From Panorpa germanica (lineage: Eukaryota; Arthropoda; Insecta; Mecoptera; Panorpidae), in contig OY783213.1 in the NCBI GenBank assembly GCA_963678705.1, positions 15,008,451-15,072,450 of the forward strand: a DNA stretch of 64,000 bases, written 5' to 3'. The notes beneath the pieces were generated by a model, which saw only the letters and a program-made list of their open reading frames with translations, was not told the DNA's origin and searched no databases. A program made the position numbers and the translations under genes. Shown here piece after piece: positions 27,701 to 45,474 of this stretch. Within the stretch, counting starts at the first letter, position 1. Each line of letters begins with the position of its first letter.

Positions 27701-29555
27701 TTTTATCGTCAAATTCGGAAGTGTAAAAATCATCGCCGCGGTGAGCCTCAACATCACGCTGTAAATTATATAAGTGTATTAATAGATTTTCCAAAAAACA
27801 TATTGTGGGAGTGAAGGTCAAGAGGAATAAATTAAGGTTAGAAACAAGAGCGAGAGCGATGCAGAGGAAGGACGGCGGAGAAGGAGAAACGATTATTGCG
27901 AGAGGAACGAAAAGACGGTACAAGAGCCAGAGGTGGAGAACTGAAGGAAAGAAATTTGTAAGTACACAAGCAGAAAAGGATGGCAAAAATAGAACAAGCC
28001 AAATATAATAAGAGATACAAGAAAATATTGGAAGACGAGATACCATCATACTAAAAGGAAGAGAATAATAACAAGGCATCTAGAATCGCTGGATTTAGAA
28101 TTGGAAATGAGGTAGAAAGCAAACCGATATTGGGAAGACATGAGAAATAAATAATAAAGACATTAAAAATAAATCCGTAATTCTGGAATACATTCAATCA
28201 TATAACTGAAAGCTGGGGGGACATACAAAAGAGAATATGGATATATGATAGACTGATAGCCAGTATGATGTCGTATGGAGCAGAGGTTTGGGGGTGGAAG
28301 GAACAAGAAAAGTTGGAAAGAATACAGGTGAGATATATGAAATGGGTACTAGGGCTGGACAGGTGCACGCCAGGATACATGGTGATGGAGGAGCTAAAGA
28401 GGGATAAGATACGAATTAAAACAGGGGAAAGAGCGGTAAAATACGAGGAGAAATTGAACAGAGCGGAAAGCAAAATTTTAAAGAAAATAAGAGAGGATAA
28501 CATAAAGAATGGGGGGGGGAGGAGGTCCAAAAAAGAGAAAAGAATACTTTGAAAGGAATGGAATGGCGATCGAGGAGGCAGAGAGGAGAAGAGAAGGTGG
28601 CGCAAGTGTGGCAGAGGAGCTAAGGAGAAGGGATAAGGAGACACAACAGCAGGAGAGAATGGGAAATATAGAAAAAAGTAACTACAATAAAAGATATAAG
28701 AGGTTATGGGAAAATAATGTGCCTCAGTACCTTATAGAAAAAGACATAAAACACATAAGAAGAACAGCAAGGTTTAAATTGGGAAATGAGGAAAAAGGAA
28801 ACAGATACTGGGAAAAGAGTGAGGAAAGAAAGTGTAGAATGTGTGGAGCGGAGGACGAAACACTGGAGCACATTAAGTTTGAGTGTAAGGAAAAAGTAGC
28901 AAGCGAAAGGAATATTGGCCAGCTACTAAAGGGAGGCAGTGAAGGAAAGAGGTGGATGGCGGAAATATTAAGAAGGAAAGGAAAAACAGGAGAATAAATA
29001 AGCTGGTGGAGAATAATAGAGAGGGTCAAAAGAAGAAGAAGCAGAAAGCACTTTTGGAATTAGTAAAAGTCGAGAAGATTTTAAGTTTATTTTAAGTTTA
29101 GTTTTAAGTTTGGAATGTATATAGGAATGAAATGTATTAGAAATATAATACTGTAGATTGTAAAGCCGAAAGGCATACACAATTAATATATAAATAAATA
29201 ATATAACTGAAAGCTACGCGGAAAAATTACAGTGGGGTCCAAATTTGCGCTGCAGATTTATTTCTAGCGTCTAAGAAAGAGGTTATTGTGTAAAGGGGCG
29301 GAGAAAACGTTATAGAGCATATTATGAAGAGGGAATGTTTGAGCAAGGTAGCTTACAAAAAGGAGATAGATGAATTGTTTGGGAAAAAGGAATTGCATGG
29401 CGTAAGTATAGAAAGAGGAAGAAAGAAATAATGGAGAACGATGCGGAGAATGCATATTGATATTATAATAGCATTTTCAAGGAATGGTATGTCATTTTTT
29501 CAAAATGATATCAATTGGAGAATGTTTAAGAAAATGCCTTTACCTGTCCCGACAT
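24745..29555 (-). CDS. Lifeguard/TMBIM paralogue C, complete, 6 coding exons
   Basis: The exons, in transcript order, are 29544-29555, 27675-27758, 26733-26839, 26492-26651, 25123-25276 and 24745-24947. All junctions keep the frame, giving 239 residues. A 12-nt first coding exon (MSGQ) joins a short acidic N-terminus (RDVEAHRGDD.. to FIRK), followed by seven predicted helices. Family marks are CCFDILRRCSPMN, LFDIHRLMSD with the first aspartate, NEYIYAALSLYTDV with the second, and a short polar C-terminus. The N-terminus is far shorter than in E and F and has no Pro/Gly repeats. AFQTK is changed to ASQNK, so the protein is divergent. Introns carry MITE-6, a dispersed repeat and retrotransposon debris. 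The function should be membrane calcium handling or cell-death control, inferred from the family only. Confidence 0.9.
25418..25836. mobile_element. MITE-6 with ~34-bp terminal inverted repeats
   Basis: The left end TAGGTCGTCTGCACACAAGT and the right end, the complement of ACTTGTGTGC-like sequence (CCATGTGCGGACGGCCTA), are inverted copies over about 34 bp, both with the inner phrase GACTGATTGCAAAC or its complement. The interior is partly GC-rich and carries the TTGTGCACATCT piece also found near 7720. No transposase frame is visible. It lies in a Lifeguard C intron. Confidence 0.85.
25917..26412 (+). repeat. Dispersed repeat, copy 2, with a 107-codon open frame
   Basis: Positions 26126-26412 match the first 275 bases of the window. 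An open frame at 25982-26305 (start MNNQTRKFEYG, with GEHMLALWLYW in the matching part) runs through the repeat but is broken in copy 1. The protein is not recognised. It may be a remnant of a mobile element's coding region. It lies in a Lifeguard C intron on the opposite strand. Confidence 0.7.
26955..27095 (-). repeat. Diverged MITE-1-related end fragment
   Basis: ACTGCACTGTGTGTTGATAAAGTTG, here split as ACTGCACTGTGTG and TTGATAAAGTTG, then ATAACCTCAAATATCC, resembles the inverted right end of MITE-1. It is closer to the fragment at 32590-32720. The two seem to be a subfamily. Confidence 0.6.
27795..28200 (+). mobile_element. Non-LTR retrotransposon fragment 1 (degenerate)
   Basis: Pieces such as KYNKRYKKILEDEIPSY and RIAGFRIGNEV, read across stops, parallel NYNKRYKRLWENNVPQY and RTARFKLGNEE of the better fragment just downstream. 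It is purine-rich on the + strand. It lies in the first intron of Lifeguard C, antisense, and is more decayed than fragment 2. Confidence 0.65.
28201..29180 (+). mobile_element. Non-LTR retrotransposon fragment 2: RT C-terminus and zinc knuckle
   Basis: The frame from about 28236 reads YDRLIASMMSYGAEVWGW and then IQVRYMKWVLGLD, typical of the region after the reverse transcriptase domain in insect LINE-like elements. It continues to about 28508, then shifts frame at a run of eight G (28511-28518) and goes on to 28997. The second part is highly charged and ends with a zinc-finger-like CRMCGAEDETLEHIKFEC. The endonuclease and RT catalytic core are absent, so this is a 5'-truncated dead copy. 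It is purine-rich on the + strand. It lies in an intron of Lifeguard C in the antisense direction. Confidence 0.85.
29210..29460 (+). mobile_element. Non-LTR retrotransposon fragment 3 (tail piece)
   Basis: The purine-rich sequence includes GAGGGAATGTTTGAGCAAGG and KEIDELFGKKELHG-like codons. It starts with ATAACTGAAAGCT, the same phrase that opens fragment 2 at 28201. This suggests a separate small copy of the same family. It ends about 85 bp from the first coding exon of Lifeguard C. Confidence 0.45.
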
Positions 29556-30780
29556 CCTAACGTGAAAATTTAACTGACATAAGAAATTTTATATGATATT
29601 TAAGACGAATTTAGAATTTACAAAGAAATATAAAATTACAAATGTTCTGTTTATCGGTTCACTAGATAACAAGTTTCATGTTTATAAGTTTTTAACACCA
29701 AAATTGCGAAGTTCTTGAAATTCGATTTTATCGGTAAATAAGAAACAATTTTTGTATTTGGCAAGGAGTGGTTTGAATATCCGTATTGATATTATAAATA
29801 TATTGTCAAAAGTAATGTTAATTATTCAGCGGTGTAATTATAAAAGCGAGGCTTCGATACTATTAAATAGTCAACAGCAAGACGGCTGTCTGGAAAATTT
29901 GACCACATTTCTTCTTTGATATTATCTCAAAGACTTATGTCTTAAAAAATCCTATAAAATATTATGCCAAAATTGCAAACGTTGACAAGAGTTCAAAATA
30001 GCAACACAGATACTTTAAAATTAAATAAGGTATATCTCAATATTCCAATTTTAATTTTCAACGATATTAAATGATTTTTAATATCTTTTCCATTTACCAT
30101 ATTAAATAATAGAATTATCTTAAATTTTGGTAAATAATAAAACGTAACGTTGGGTAAATTATATTACGTGTTAAATAATACACAGGGTTACATTTTGCGT
30201 TTGGAGAGTTATTAACTTTTTCTTCAATAAAAAATGTTTGTGCGGTAAACTTATTCAAAAATAGTACTTTCTCAAATAATCTCTTTCTGCAAATTTCGAG
30301 GAGAAAGAGAATATTCTCTCTAACATATGGATTATCCTATTATTATCACAAGGAAAATACTAGTAGTTATCTTGCGTTTCTTGAGATTTATAAGCTCAGA
30401 TATAAAAAGTGATGTAAAAGGTATTGCCGCTACTCAGGCGCAAATTACTTAGATAAAATCTACTTATTGTTGATGAATTTTAACAAAAAGAGAAATTAGT
30501 TGAGATAATAAAAAAATAATATTGTTTTAATTGTTGTAAGAATGTAAAATTCTGAACTTTAGCAACTAATAATTATACAACAATTGGAAATATCAAATAT
30601 ACCCGATGCTTTCTCTTACTTTCTTATTAAACTTTCAAATTTATTGCATATTGTTTATTTCATAATCTAATACATCTTTTCACTCTACATTCATTTTTTT
30701 TTATATATATTTTACAACTTTTTTTTTAAATTTTCTAGAAAAAAAAATTTCGATGACCCTTTCAAAATTTTCTATTCTTT
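29556..30780. other. Spacer between Lifeguard C start and D end
   Basis: AT-rich, with no gene recognised. It should hold the promoter and leader of Lifeguard C and the 3' UTR of D. No repeated element was recognised. Confidence 0.5.
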
Positions 30781-33700
30781 CTATATGAAATCGCAAATCT
30801 TTAAAACGCAAAGAAAGACCATAATAATGTCAACATAGAGCGTCATAGATGCAAAGACATATTCGTCTGGATGAACAGCGAGCATCTTGTTGCCCATAAT
30901 TCGTTGTGTGTCGAAAATTAGGAACACCGAAAACAGAATACCGGCCGTACAGGAAAACGCCAGCGCCACCTCACGATCTGGAAATTAAACTTCATTTAAA
31001 TGCGTTGTATTTTGTAGAAAGATAAAAAAATCTTATATTTCTATGATAAACTCAGCGCCGAATTTGTAGAGGATCCAAAACTTGCATGTCAGACTGAATG
31101 GGCTTGTGTCCTCATTTTCTAGTGGTCGATTTTTCAATTGTTGATTGAAATTGATGTTAATAAATGTGTATTGGCGTGTCTATTTTATTAAATATCTAAA
31201 TGTTGACGGAGATATAGCAATTAAAAATTTGAATGTTTTGTAGCCGTTGGTAGTCGAAATAATCAAGTCAAGTCAAAGAATAATAAGTTTTTATGTTATT
31301 TAACCCTGCTAAGGCAGACATAATATTGAAATTTTATTGTTCCTTGAAATAGCTGTAAATAATATATGATATTTTGATATTTAAATACATATAGCAGAGA
31401 TTTATGAGCTGTAAGGTTAGTAACCTGTAAACTTGTCAGAGTTCTATCAAAGGAGATAGCAACTAGCGGTTGTAGCGGAATGTTGTACAACGTTGAATCC
31501 CTTTAATAATTAAAAAGACAAAATGACTTTTTTATTTGGTAATATCTCCTAACATATAAGGAGTTATTAAAACCTAGTTATTGAACATTTGAGGTTATAG
31601 TAACCAACTTTATCAATATATAGGACAATTTTATAGAAATTAAGACATAGGACACAAGCCCATTGTTGACCAGTAGCCTATTTCTTCAATAAAGCCAATG
31701 CGTTTGATACGAGTATATTTGATAGTATCCATTGAATATTTCAAATGACTGCAAATTCGGCAAATTTCCAACTAGTAATAAATTTACATGAAATTTAAAA
31801 GCACTTACCTCGGATAAACGATATTATGATCAAATAAATAAAGAGACCGATTAATGCAACGAACAGAATCCCGTAGCACAACGTCCAGTCACCCCTAGTG
31901 TTACATGCAAAAACAATTAGAGTCGAACAGACAATCCATGTTATTACCAATGCTGCCAGAACCTGGAAAATAAACATTTCAATTTATTAATAATTAAAAG
32001 GAGAAAATTTTAATTAATGATAAAGGTTTTTATGAAGGAGCAATTTAAAATGAGCGTTATCTTCAACTTTTTCACTTATTTCTTTTAAATTGACTATGTG
32101 CGCTTTCCCTCTAAACACAAAATGTAAACTGATGTATTATTCAACGTAATATTCTTTACCTAACGTTTCATTTTTTTTATTTATTGAAGTTTAAACAAAT
32201 TCTAATGCATTGTTAGTAAATTAATGCAGAAGACATTAAAAATCTTTTACTAATATATTAATTTAATATGTAACAATATATAAATTTGCATAAAATCTTA
32301 CATGCATTGCTACAAATGCATATGGGCAAAAAGTGCAGTATTTCTTTGCTTACCGGTATCATTTCAAAGGTTGAAGCTAGAACTCCCATAAGTACGCCTA
32401 GCGCCAAAGTGTGGCAAAGCAATAATAATATATTAAGTGGCTCTTTTCTTCTGAATTCTGAACAACATATCATAATAATAACGATTGCAAAAAGAAAGCT
32501 CAGAGATGTATACCTGCAATATAAATGTACATAACAAAAGTATTAACTAAGGTTTATAATAAACTTCAGTTAATTGTGAATTGGGTTGCAGACCATAACT
32601 GAAACTGCACTGTATATTGATAAAGTTGGTGATTAGAAACTCAAATATTCAAATATATTTTTTCTATTCGCAATATTATAGAAGTTATTAGCGATTGAAA
32701 TTATCATTTTTGACCCTATAATAATTAAAAGGGTTATGTGATTTGTGAACAAGAACTTAACTTTCTTTAGGTCTACTAATTCTCTTCAACATTTTCTCAG
32801 TCTATTTAATTATTCATAATATTTTCAAACATGAAATAATAAAATTAAAATTTATTTAAAATAGATATATCTTACATTGGCCAAACATGTGTGTGGCAAT
32901 AAAATCTCAACTCGTCTATAAAGATGAACGCCAATACCATGGCTAGACTTAGATTCATCTGCATCCATAGTAGGAAGAACACCTAGAATATCAGAGAGAA
33001 CATTTAATGCAGCTGGTAGCAACACAAAACCTCAATGCTTTTATTTTAAACATAAACATAAGTATTGAGCTTATATATAGCACAATTTATTATTATTTTT
33101 ATTTTAGTGATCAGTAACAAATATAAAACCCATAACATTTATTTGTGTATATATAGTTGCATGTTGACCAGGCGTTGAAAATAAAATGAATATGAAAAAA
33201 TTTCAATAAAATGTAATTTCTTTTTTGAATGAAAATAAAAAAGGTCGCATAAAACGAATTTCGGCAACATATAACTTCTAAGAATGTAAAGTTATAAACA
33301 TACATCTAAAACATTATAATAGTAGAAGATTAACTTATATTTTAATCATGAATTAAAAAATGAGTTCATAAGCCCATTATAATTATAAAATACTGACCCT
33401 AAGAACAAATTCAGCTCTTGCACGTGGATCTTCAAAATACGACACAACAACAACGTCAGGGGCTTCCGGGTCCTGGCCCTATAACAATAATAAGTCATCG
33501 TTATCAATTTATTTATATTAAGATGAAATTAAATGAAAAGGACCTAGCTGAGTAAACCATTTACTGAAATTAGTGGAGTCTAGCTCGGTAACAGTTTCAA
33601 ATCGACCATTTTTACAAAATCGAACAAAGTGACGTCACTCTTAGTTTAAATGAACTCTTCAAGCTCTGTATTTCATCTGATTAAAGTTGACGAGTCTTTG

Positions 33701-34308
33701 ATGAATCGATTTTTGCAATAATTACAAACTCTATATGAATTCATCTTCCCAACGTGTTATTTCATTGAAGTAACTATAGTGAAAGTATGAAATAATCATA
33801 ACTTCGATCAGTGAAGATGTGTTTTAGCAGCAAACATCTTCAAACTGTATCAAAAATGGATACACTCATTGAAGCAAACATTAATTTTATATTAAACCCT
33901 TAACGACCTAAATAAGTACAATATTGCGGCCTAGAATATTATACCCCTTGATTACATATCCTACTGGAAATTATTATATGCTAAAGACTAAAGAAGCTAC
34001 TGATCAAATTCTGTATTCAATTGTTTCTTGTATCTTAGTTACAGTTTTAAGTCGCTTAATTTCTGCAACTCTATCAATCTCGTAAATATATTTTCTGCCA
34101 TGAAAAAAGGTTTCTTTTTAACATATTTAAAAACAATAGCGCTAAACATTATAATGGACACAATATCAAAAATACAAAAAGCAAATAGTATAAGTTATTC
34201 GTTTCTGATGAAGATCGTTTCCTCCGATTCAAAGATTTGTATACGCTATAATTTAAAACCAACATAAATTCGATAACTTACCTGTCTAGAAGAAGAATGT
34301 GTTGACAT
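30781..34308 (-). CDS. Lifeguard/TMBIM paralogue D, complete, 6 coding exons
   Basis: The exons, in transcript order, are 34282-34308, 33398-33478, 32876-32982, 32354-32513, 31809-31962 and 30781-30977. The frame is kept throughout, giving 241 residues. The N-terminus (MSTHSSSRQ, then an acidic stretch ending FVLR) is about 36 residues and lacks the FIRK motif. The membrane part shows CCSEFRRKEPLN, ACNTRGDWT, IFDTQRIMGN with the first aspartate, and DEYVFASMTLYVDI with the second. It ends close to the last helix. Both aspartates thought to control calcium leak in the family are kept. The first intron donor is inferred from GT after CAG at 34281. Intron 5 contains a MITE-1 copy. Role inferred from family only. 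Confidence 0.88.
31097..31664 (+). mobile_element. MITE-1 copy in Lifeguard D intron (568 bp)
   Basis: Both ends are intact (AATGGGCTTGTGTCCTCA and AGGACACAAGCCCATT). The segment with GTCGGCCATATTTGTATGAC is deleted, as is part near TGTGAGGTCACATG. It lies in the intron between the 154-nt and last exons, the same intron that holds a copy in paralogue A. Confidence 0.93.
32590..32720 (-). repeat. Diverged MITE-1-related end fragment
   Basis: CTGCACTGTATATTGATAAA and AGAAACTCAAATATTC parallel 26955-27095 more closely than the main MITE-1 copies. It lies in a Lifeguard D intron. Confidence 0.6.
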
Positions 34309-37300
34309 TATATTAGTAGAAAATCATCCATCACAAATAATTTTAAATAAACACATTTTATGTGTAGAAAGAAAAGTATACTAGATTAACTAATAAATGT
34401 AAGTAGCAACATTTTTGTCTTCTAACTTTAAAAATACTAATATGTATTGAATATTTATAAACACAAGCGTAACATTTATGTAGCAGATATGTTTACATAA
34501 CGTTATTTAATAGGCATACATTTTAAATTATAGCAATAAAGTATAGAAATGATAACTTAAAAGTATTAGCGGTTTATGTTAATTATATTATAGGTTATAA
34601 ATTATTAAAATTATATAAATGAAATGCCAGTATATTTAATATGTATATAATTTATTATCATTTTAGTAAGTGTTTGTAATAGACTAACAATTGGTTTAGG
34701 TTTGTATAATAAGTCCTTAATTAAAAAGGTTTTTCGATTATTATATTCACATACAAAATGTATAAATAATGAGTAGAATAACTATTCCTAATAATCTTTG
34801 TACTTGTATTCAACAAATTTATGTTTGAGTTATAGAACTTATTGTATTGCATAAATAGCAGGCGAATTTAATTATTTCAATAATCTGACAAGATTTTGAA
34901 TATTTAAACTAATTACGTGATAAAAGAGCAAATTACCTTAAGAAGTGATACTATTTTGAGTAATGTAATATATTCAAATGAATTTCTATTACAATCGATA
35001 TAGAATCATTAATTATTAATTTAAATAATTCTGGTCGTAGATCGTAATCGCTTGCTCTTTAAATGAAAATAATCTTTGTAAGGATTGAATAAAAGTACGT
35101 GTGTTTTTTTCTAACTCTTCTTCAAAATTGGTTACAATTTAAAACGGGTTCTTTAAATATTATAACTTTCAATACAACTATGCGTCAAAACTGCACCATT
35201 AATTATTATTTGTTGATTATCCTTATCATAACACAAGACCACTACAATGGGCTTGTGTCCTCATTTTTTAGTGATCGATTTTTCAATTGTTGATTGAAAT
35301 TGATGTTAATAAATGTGTATTGGCGTGTCTATTTTATTAAATATCTAAATATTGACGGAGATATACCAATTAAAAGTTTGAATTGTAGTTTTAGCGCTTG
35401 AAATGGTCGGCCATATTTTTATGACGTGAAATGCATTTTCACGTCAGTTATTTGTTGAGTAGGTCAGTGCAGTGGTAATGTTTTGTAGCTGTTGGTAATC
35501 AAATAATCAAGTCAAGTCAAAGAATAATAAGTTTTTATTTTATTTAACCCTCCTAAGGCAGACATAACATTGGAATTTGAGTGTTCCTTGAAATAGCTGT
35601 AAATAATATTTGATATTTTGATATATAAATACATATAGCAGAGATTTATGATCTGTAAGGTTGGTAACCTTACACAAGGATAGTGATGTCACATGCACTT
35701 GGAATGTGTACAACGTTGAATCCCTTTAATAATTAAAGAGACAAAATGACTTTTTTAATTGTTAATATCTCTTAACATATAAGGAGTTATTAAAAAATAA
35801 TTGAACATTTGAGGTTCTAGTAACCCACTTTATCAATATATAGTACACTTTTATATAAATTAAGACATAGGACACAAGCCCATTGTGACGTCAACGCCTA
35901 AAGTTTTTCTTTTTAACTAGACACTTATAAAATGTTCATGCATAACTCCATAATAGAAAATTGAACATTTAAAATTCCTCCAGGAAATCTTGTATAGCAA
36001 TATTATTCCAGGCAATATATTGTATAATTTTATTGAATTTAAAACCAAAGAATGTAACTAGTTGAATAAAAAAATATTAATGTTATCTTGTTTCTTTATT
36101 TTAACAATGATCGAAATTACTTTATTCAAAAGCTTATTATACCCCAACATTATTTTATTTATTATATATGTTAAATATAAGTTCATTGAGATGAAAATAT
36201 TTTTCAAACAAAAATTATGTATTGTGCAGTAAGGTTAAATAAATATTGGCGTTCTAACCAGGGCTAAAAATGGTATTTTTGTGAGATTATACATATTTGC
36301 ACTGGATAGAAAAGAATGGCAACTTAACATTTTCTTGGGAAACAATAAACGCATACGCCTTCAAATATCAGGTTGATAAATAGATTAATTTATCGCCATA
36401 TTATAGGATACAGAAGGATATGATATAGTTCACAGATCTCTTCTCTTTTGTTATTGCAGATTTTTCTTAAAACAATATATTTTATTTATTCTACTACTCA
36501 AAATTTTAAATTATAAACCGATATCTTTTGACAAGCGAATTAACCCGGACGAATAGTTGACTATACTTTTTATTCGAATGGAATTGAAAAGTTAATTTTG
36601 CTATTCAAAAATATTTTAATCTTAATAATCTTTGCAGATCAGGGAAGTTTGTAAAAAATGTAACAATGCTAAGCAGTTATATTGAAAAAGGGTGTAACAT
36701 TGAATTATTAAGTTTTATTTATTGAAATTAATGTATATTTTTACATAAGATATTTGTCAACAAAACTAATAATGTGTATGTATATTATTATTATATAAAT
36801 CATTTGCATTATGTTACTTTGTTGTCTTAATGATCCCAAACGTTAGTCAATTTTGTTTTTGAAATTATTTATCTACTTTAAAAATATAATATAATTTTGG
36901 AATATTCATATCATTTCAACAGAATGTATAATAATACTAAAAGGTTTCTCAGTACATTTATCCACCTATCATTGCTTACTGCTCATTCAGTCAAAAGACA
37001 AACAAATTTTAAAATAAAGAAACAACGAAATTAAATAATGAAAAAATTTTATTCTCTAGGAAATATCCAATAAATAAAACTAATTATAAAATGAATAAAT
37101 AGTTAATATTACTAAGATCCTCCTCATTTTACGCTTTCAACATTCATATTGAGAGTTGTAAAACTCCAAACAAATCATTTACAAAACAAATTGACTATAT
37201 ATCCACATTAAAATGTTAATTAACTTAATTATTATTCACATACACGAACTCCTAATTATTGTTTCTTTAAAAGTTTTACAATTTAGTGAATTACAAATTT

Positions 37301-37816
37301 ATTTTTACTAAATATATATTCGTTTTTCTTCTAAAATACTTTATATTAGCTGTTAGCCTCAATTTATTGAAATTTAAAACTATTTATTGCGAATATACAA
37401 TACGAACGTTATTATTACAATGTTTCAGTTATTTTAAGGAAAGCTTATTATGTAACAGTGTTTATATTATTTGCTTCCTATTTAAATATGAATAAATAAT
37501 CAGAATCAATATATAACAAAATAAAAATTGATAATTCTGAGGCAACGTCGTTAATATTGTGTTTGACTGTGATACTACCTTTTTGCTGCATTTATAGTGC
37601 ACCTTTTTACGTTTTACTGAGTGGTTTAAAAATTGAACTCAAATATAAATTAGAATAATATTATATTTAAAATAATAAACCACTTACGTAATCAAAAAAC
37701 AAGACAACACATTATATCTGAAAATATCCTACATAAATAATTGTATACAAAAACAAAAAACAATATGAGCAAAGTGCCTTTATAGGAAATAGTTCCTAAA
37801 ACAGTATAGGGAGATT
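34309..37816. other. Spacer between Lifeguard D start and E end
   Basis: A 3.5-kb AT-rich stretch. Apart from a full MITE-1 copy (35246-35884) it holds no recognisable gene or element. Its left part should contain the promoter of D, and its right part the 3' UTR of E. Confidence 0.55.
35246..35884 (+). mobile_element. Full-length MITE-1 copy (639 bp)
   Basis: This is one of the reference copies: AATGGGCTTGTGTCCTCA at the left and TAGGACACAAGCCCATT at the right, with no transposase frame between. Length and content agree with 38469-39107 and 63276-63914. No clear target-site duplication was seen. Confidence 0.95.
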
Positions 37817-44258
<6,442 letters not shown>

Positions 44259-44265
<7 letters not shown>

Positions 44266-44312
44266 TGTTTCTATAGTTTAGGCTGTGGAAATTGTTTTTC
44301 GTTGGTGTCTAC
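44259..44312 (-). other. Leader exon of Lifeguard E with 7-nt coding end
   Basis: On the minus strand an acceptor (TTTACAG at 44313-44319) opens a 54-nt exon that ends ATGACTG before a GTATGT donor. Paralogue F has the same design at 59206-59247. The intron upstream leads to a non-coding exon not identified. Confidence 0.65.
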
Positions 44313-44569
44313 CTGTAAATAGAAATTAATATTGTTATTAAATTATATATTTTGCCTTATCTTCTTCTTGTATCTTCTATGTAAATAAAAATTAAATGTT
44401 GTTCGTTAGTAAGCGCATCACTTAAGAACGGCTAGACCGATTTGGCTAATTTTTTTTAATATTCGTAATAGGAAAAACTAAAAGTGCTTTTCCGGTGGAA
44501 TGTTTGCTAGTATGTGCGTAAATGTCGTTTCACAGCTCCATACAATCAGATATGCACAAAATAAGCATA

Positions 44570-45124
44570 AATGGCATTGTGTTCTTATTTTTTTGTGGTC
44601 GATTTTTCAATTGTTTATTGAAATTGATGTTAATAAATGTGTATTGGCGTGTCTATCTTATTAAATATCTAAATGTTGACGGAGATATAGCAATTAAAAA
44701 TTTGAATTGTGGTTTTAGCGCTAGAAATGGTCAGCCATTTGTATGACGTGAAATGCATTTTAACGTCAGTTATTTGTTGAGTAGGTCAGTGCTGTGGTAA
44801 TGTTTTGTGGCTGTTGGTAATCGAAATAATCAAGTCAAAGAATAATAAGTTTTTATTTTATTTAACCCTGTTACAGCAGACATAAAATTGAAATTTTATT
44901 GTTCCTCGAAATAGCTGTAAATAATATTTGATATTTTGCATTTTGAATGTTGTACAACGTTGAATCCCTTTAATAATTAAAGAGACAAAATGTCTTTTTT
45001 AATTGTTAATATCTTCTAACATAAGGAGTTATTAAAAAATAATTGAACATTTGAGGTTCTAGTAACCCATTTTATTAATATATAGTACACTTTTATAGAA
45101 ATTAAGACATAGAACAAGCCCATT
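44570..45124 (+). mobile_element. MITE-1 copy with internal deletion (555 bp)
   Basis: The ends are degraded (AATGGCATTGTGTTCTTA and AGAACAAGCCCATT). The stretch between TTTGATATTTTG and TTGAATGTTGTACAAC is missing about 80 bp. It lies between the start of Lifeguard E and the first Ariadne gene. Confidence 0.9.
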
Positions 45125-45375
45125 ATAGCATATATATTGCTAAACATTCATGATTTCTTTATACAAAAAATAATCAGACCTGACCCAGAATGCCAGACCT
45201 TGAAATCGAACTCCAATTTCCTCACCAGTAGTAAACGAAGGAAGGAGACAACAAAAGTGACGCAAATAACGATTTTAGTAACCCAGGGTAGTGGTAGGAA
45301 GAGGGTAGTAAACTGCGTGATGTTCCCATTTGTGTACAACAGTCAGATTGAGTCAGATGCCGCCGAGACGTGAAA

Positions 45376-45448
45376 GTAAGTTTACGCTTTTATTTGTATC
45401 CATTTGGATTCATTTCATTATTTTTATATTTAATTGTATATTTTTTAG
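45376..45448 (+). other. Putative 73-nt intron in the leader of Ariadne-like gene 1
   Basis: GTGAAA|GTAAGT is a strong donor, and a long T-rich tract ending TTTTTTAG is a strong acceptor. It ends 26 bases before the start codon at 45475. Gene 2 has a similar arrangement. Confidence 0.6.
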
Positions 45449-45474
45449 GAGAAATATTCTAACTAGGCTTCGTA

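Noticed and set aside
27663-28644. Long serine/leucine-rich frames on the minus strand
   Set aside because: They are the complement of purine-rich retrotransposon sequence and show no family features.
45137-45373. 78-codon frame just before Ariadne-like gene 1
   Set aside because: It ends at the putative leader intron and has no recognised domain; more likely leader sequence than a separate gene.
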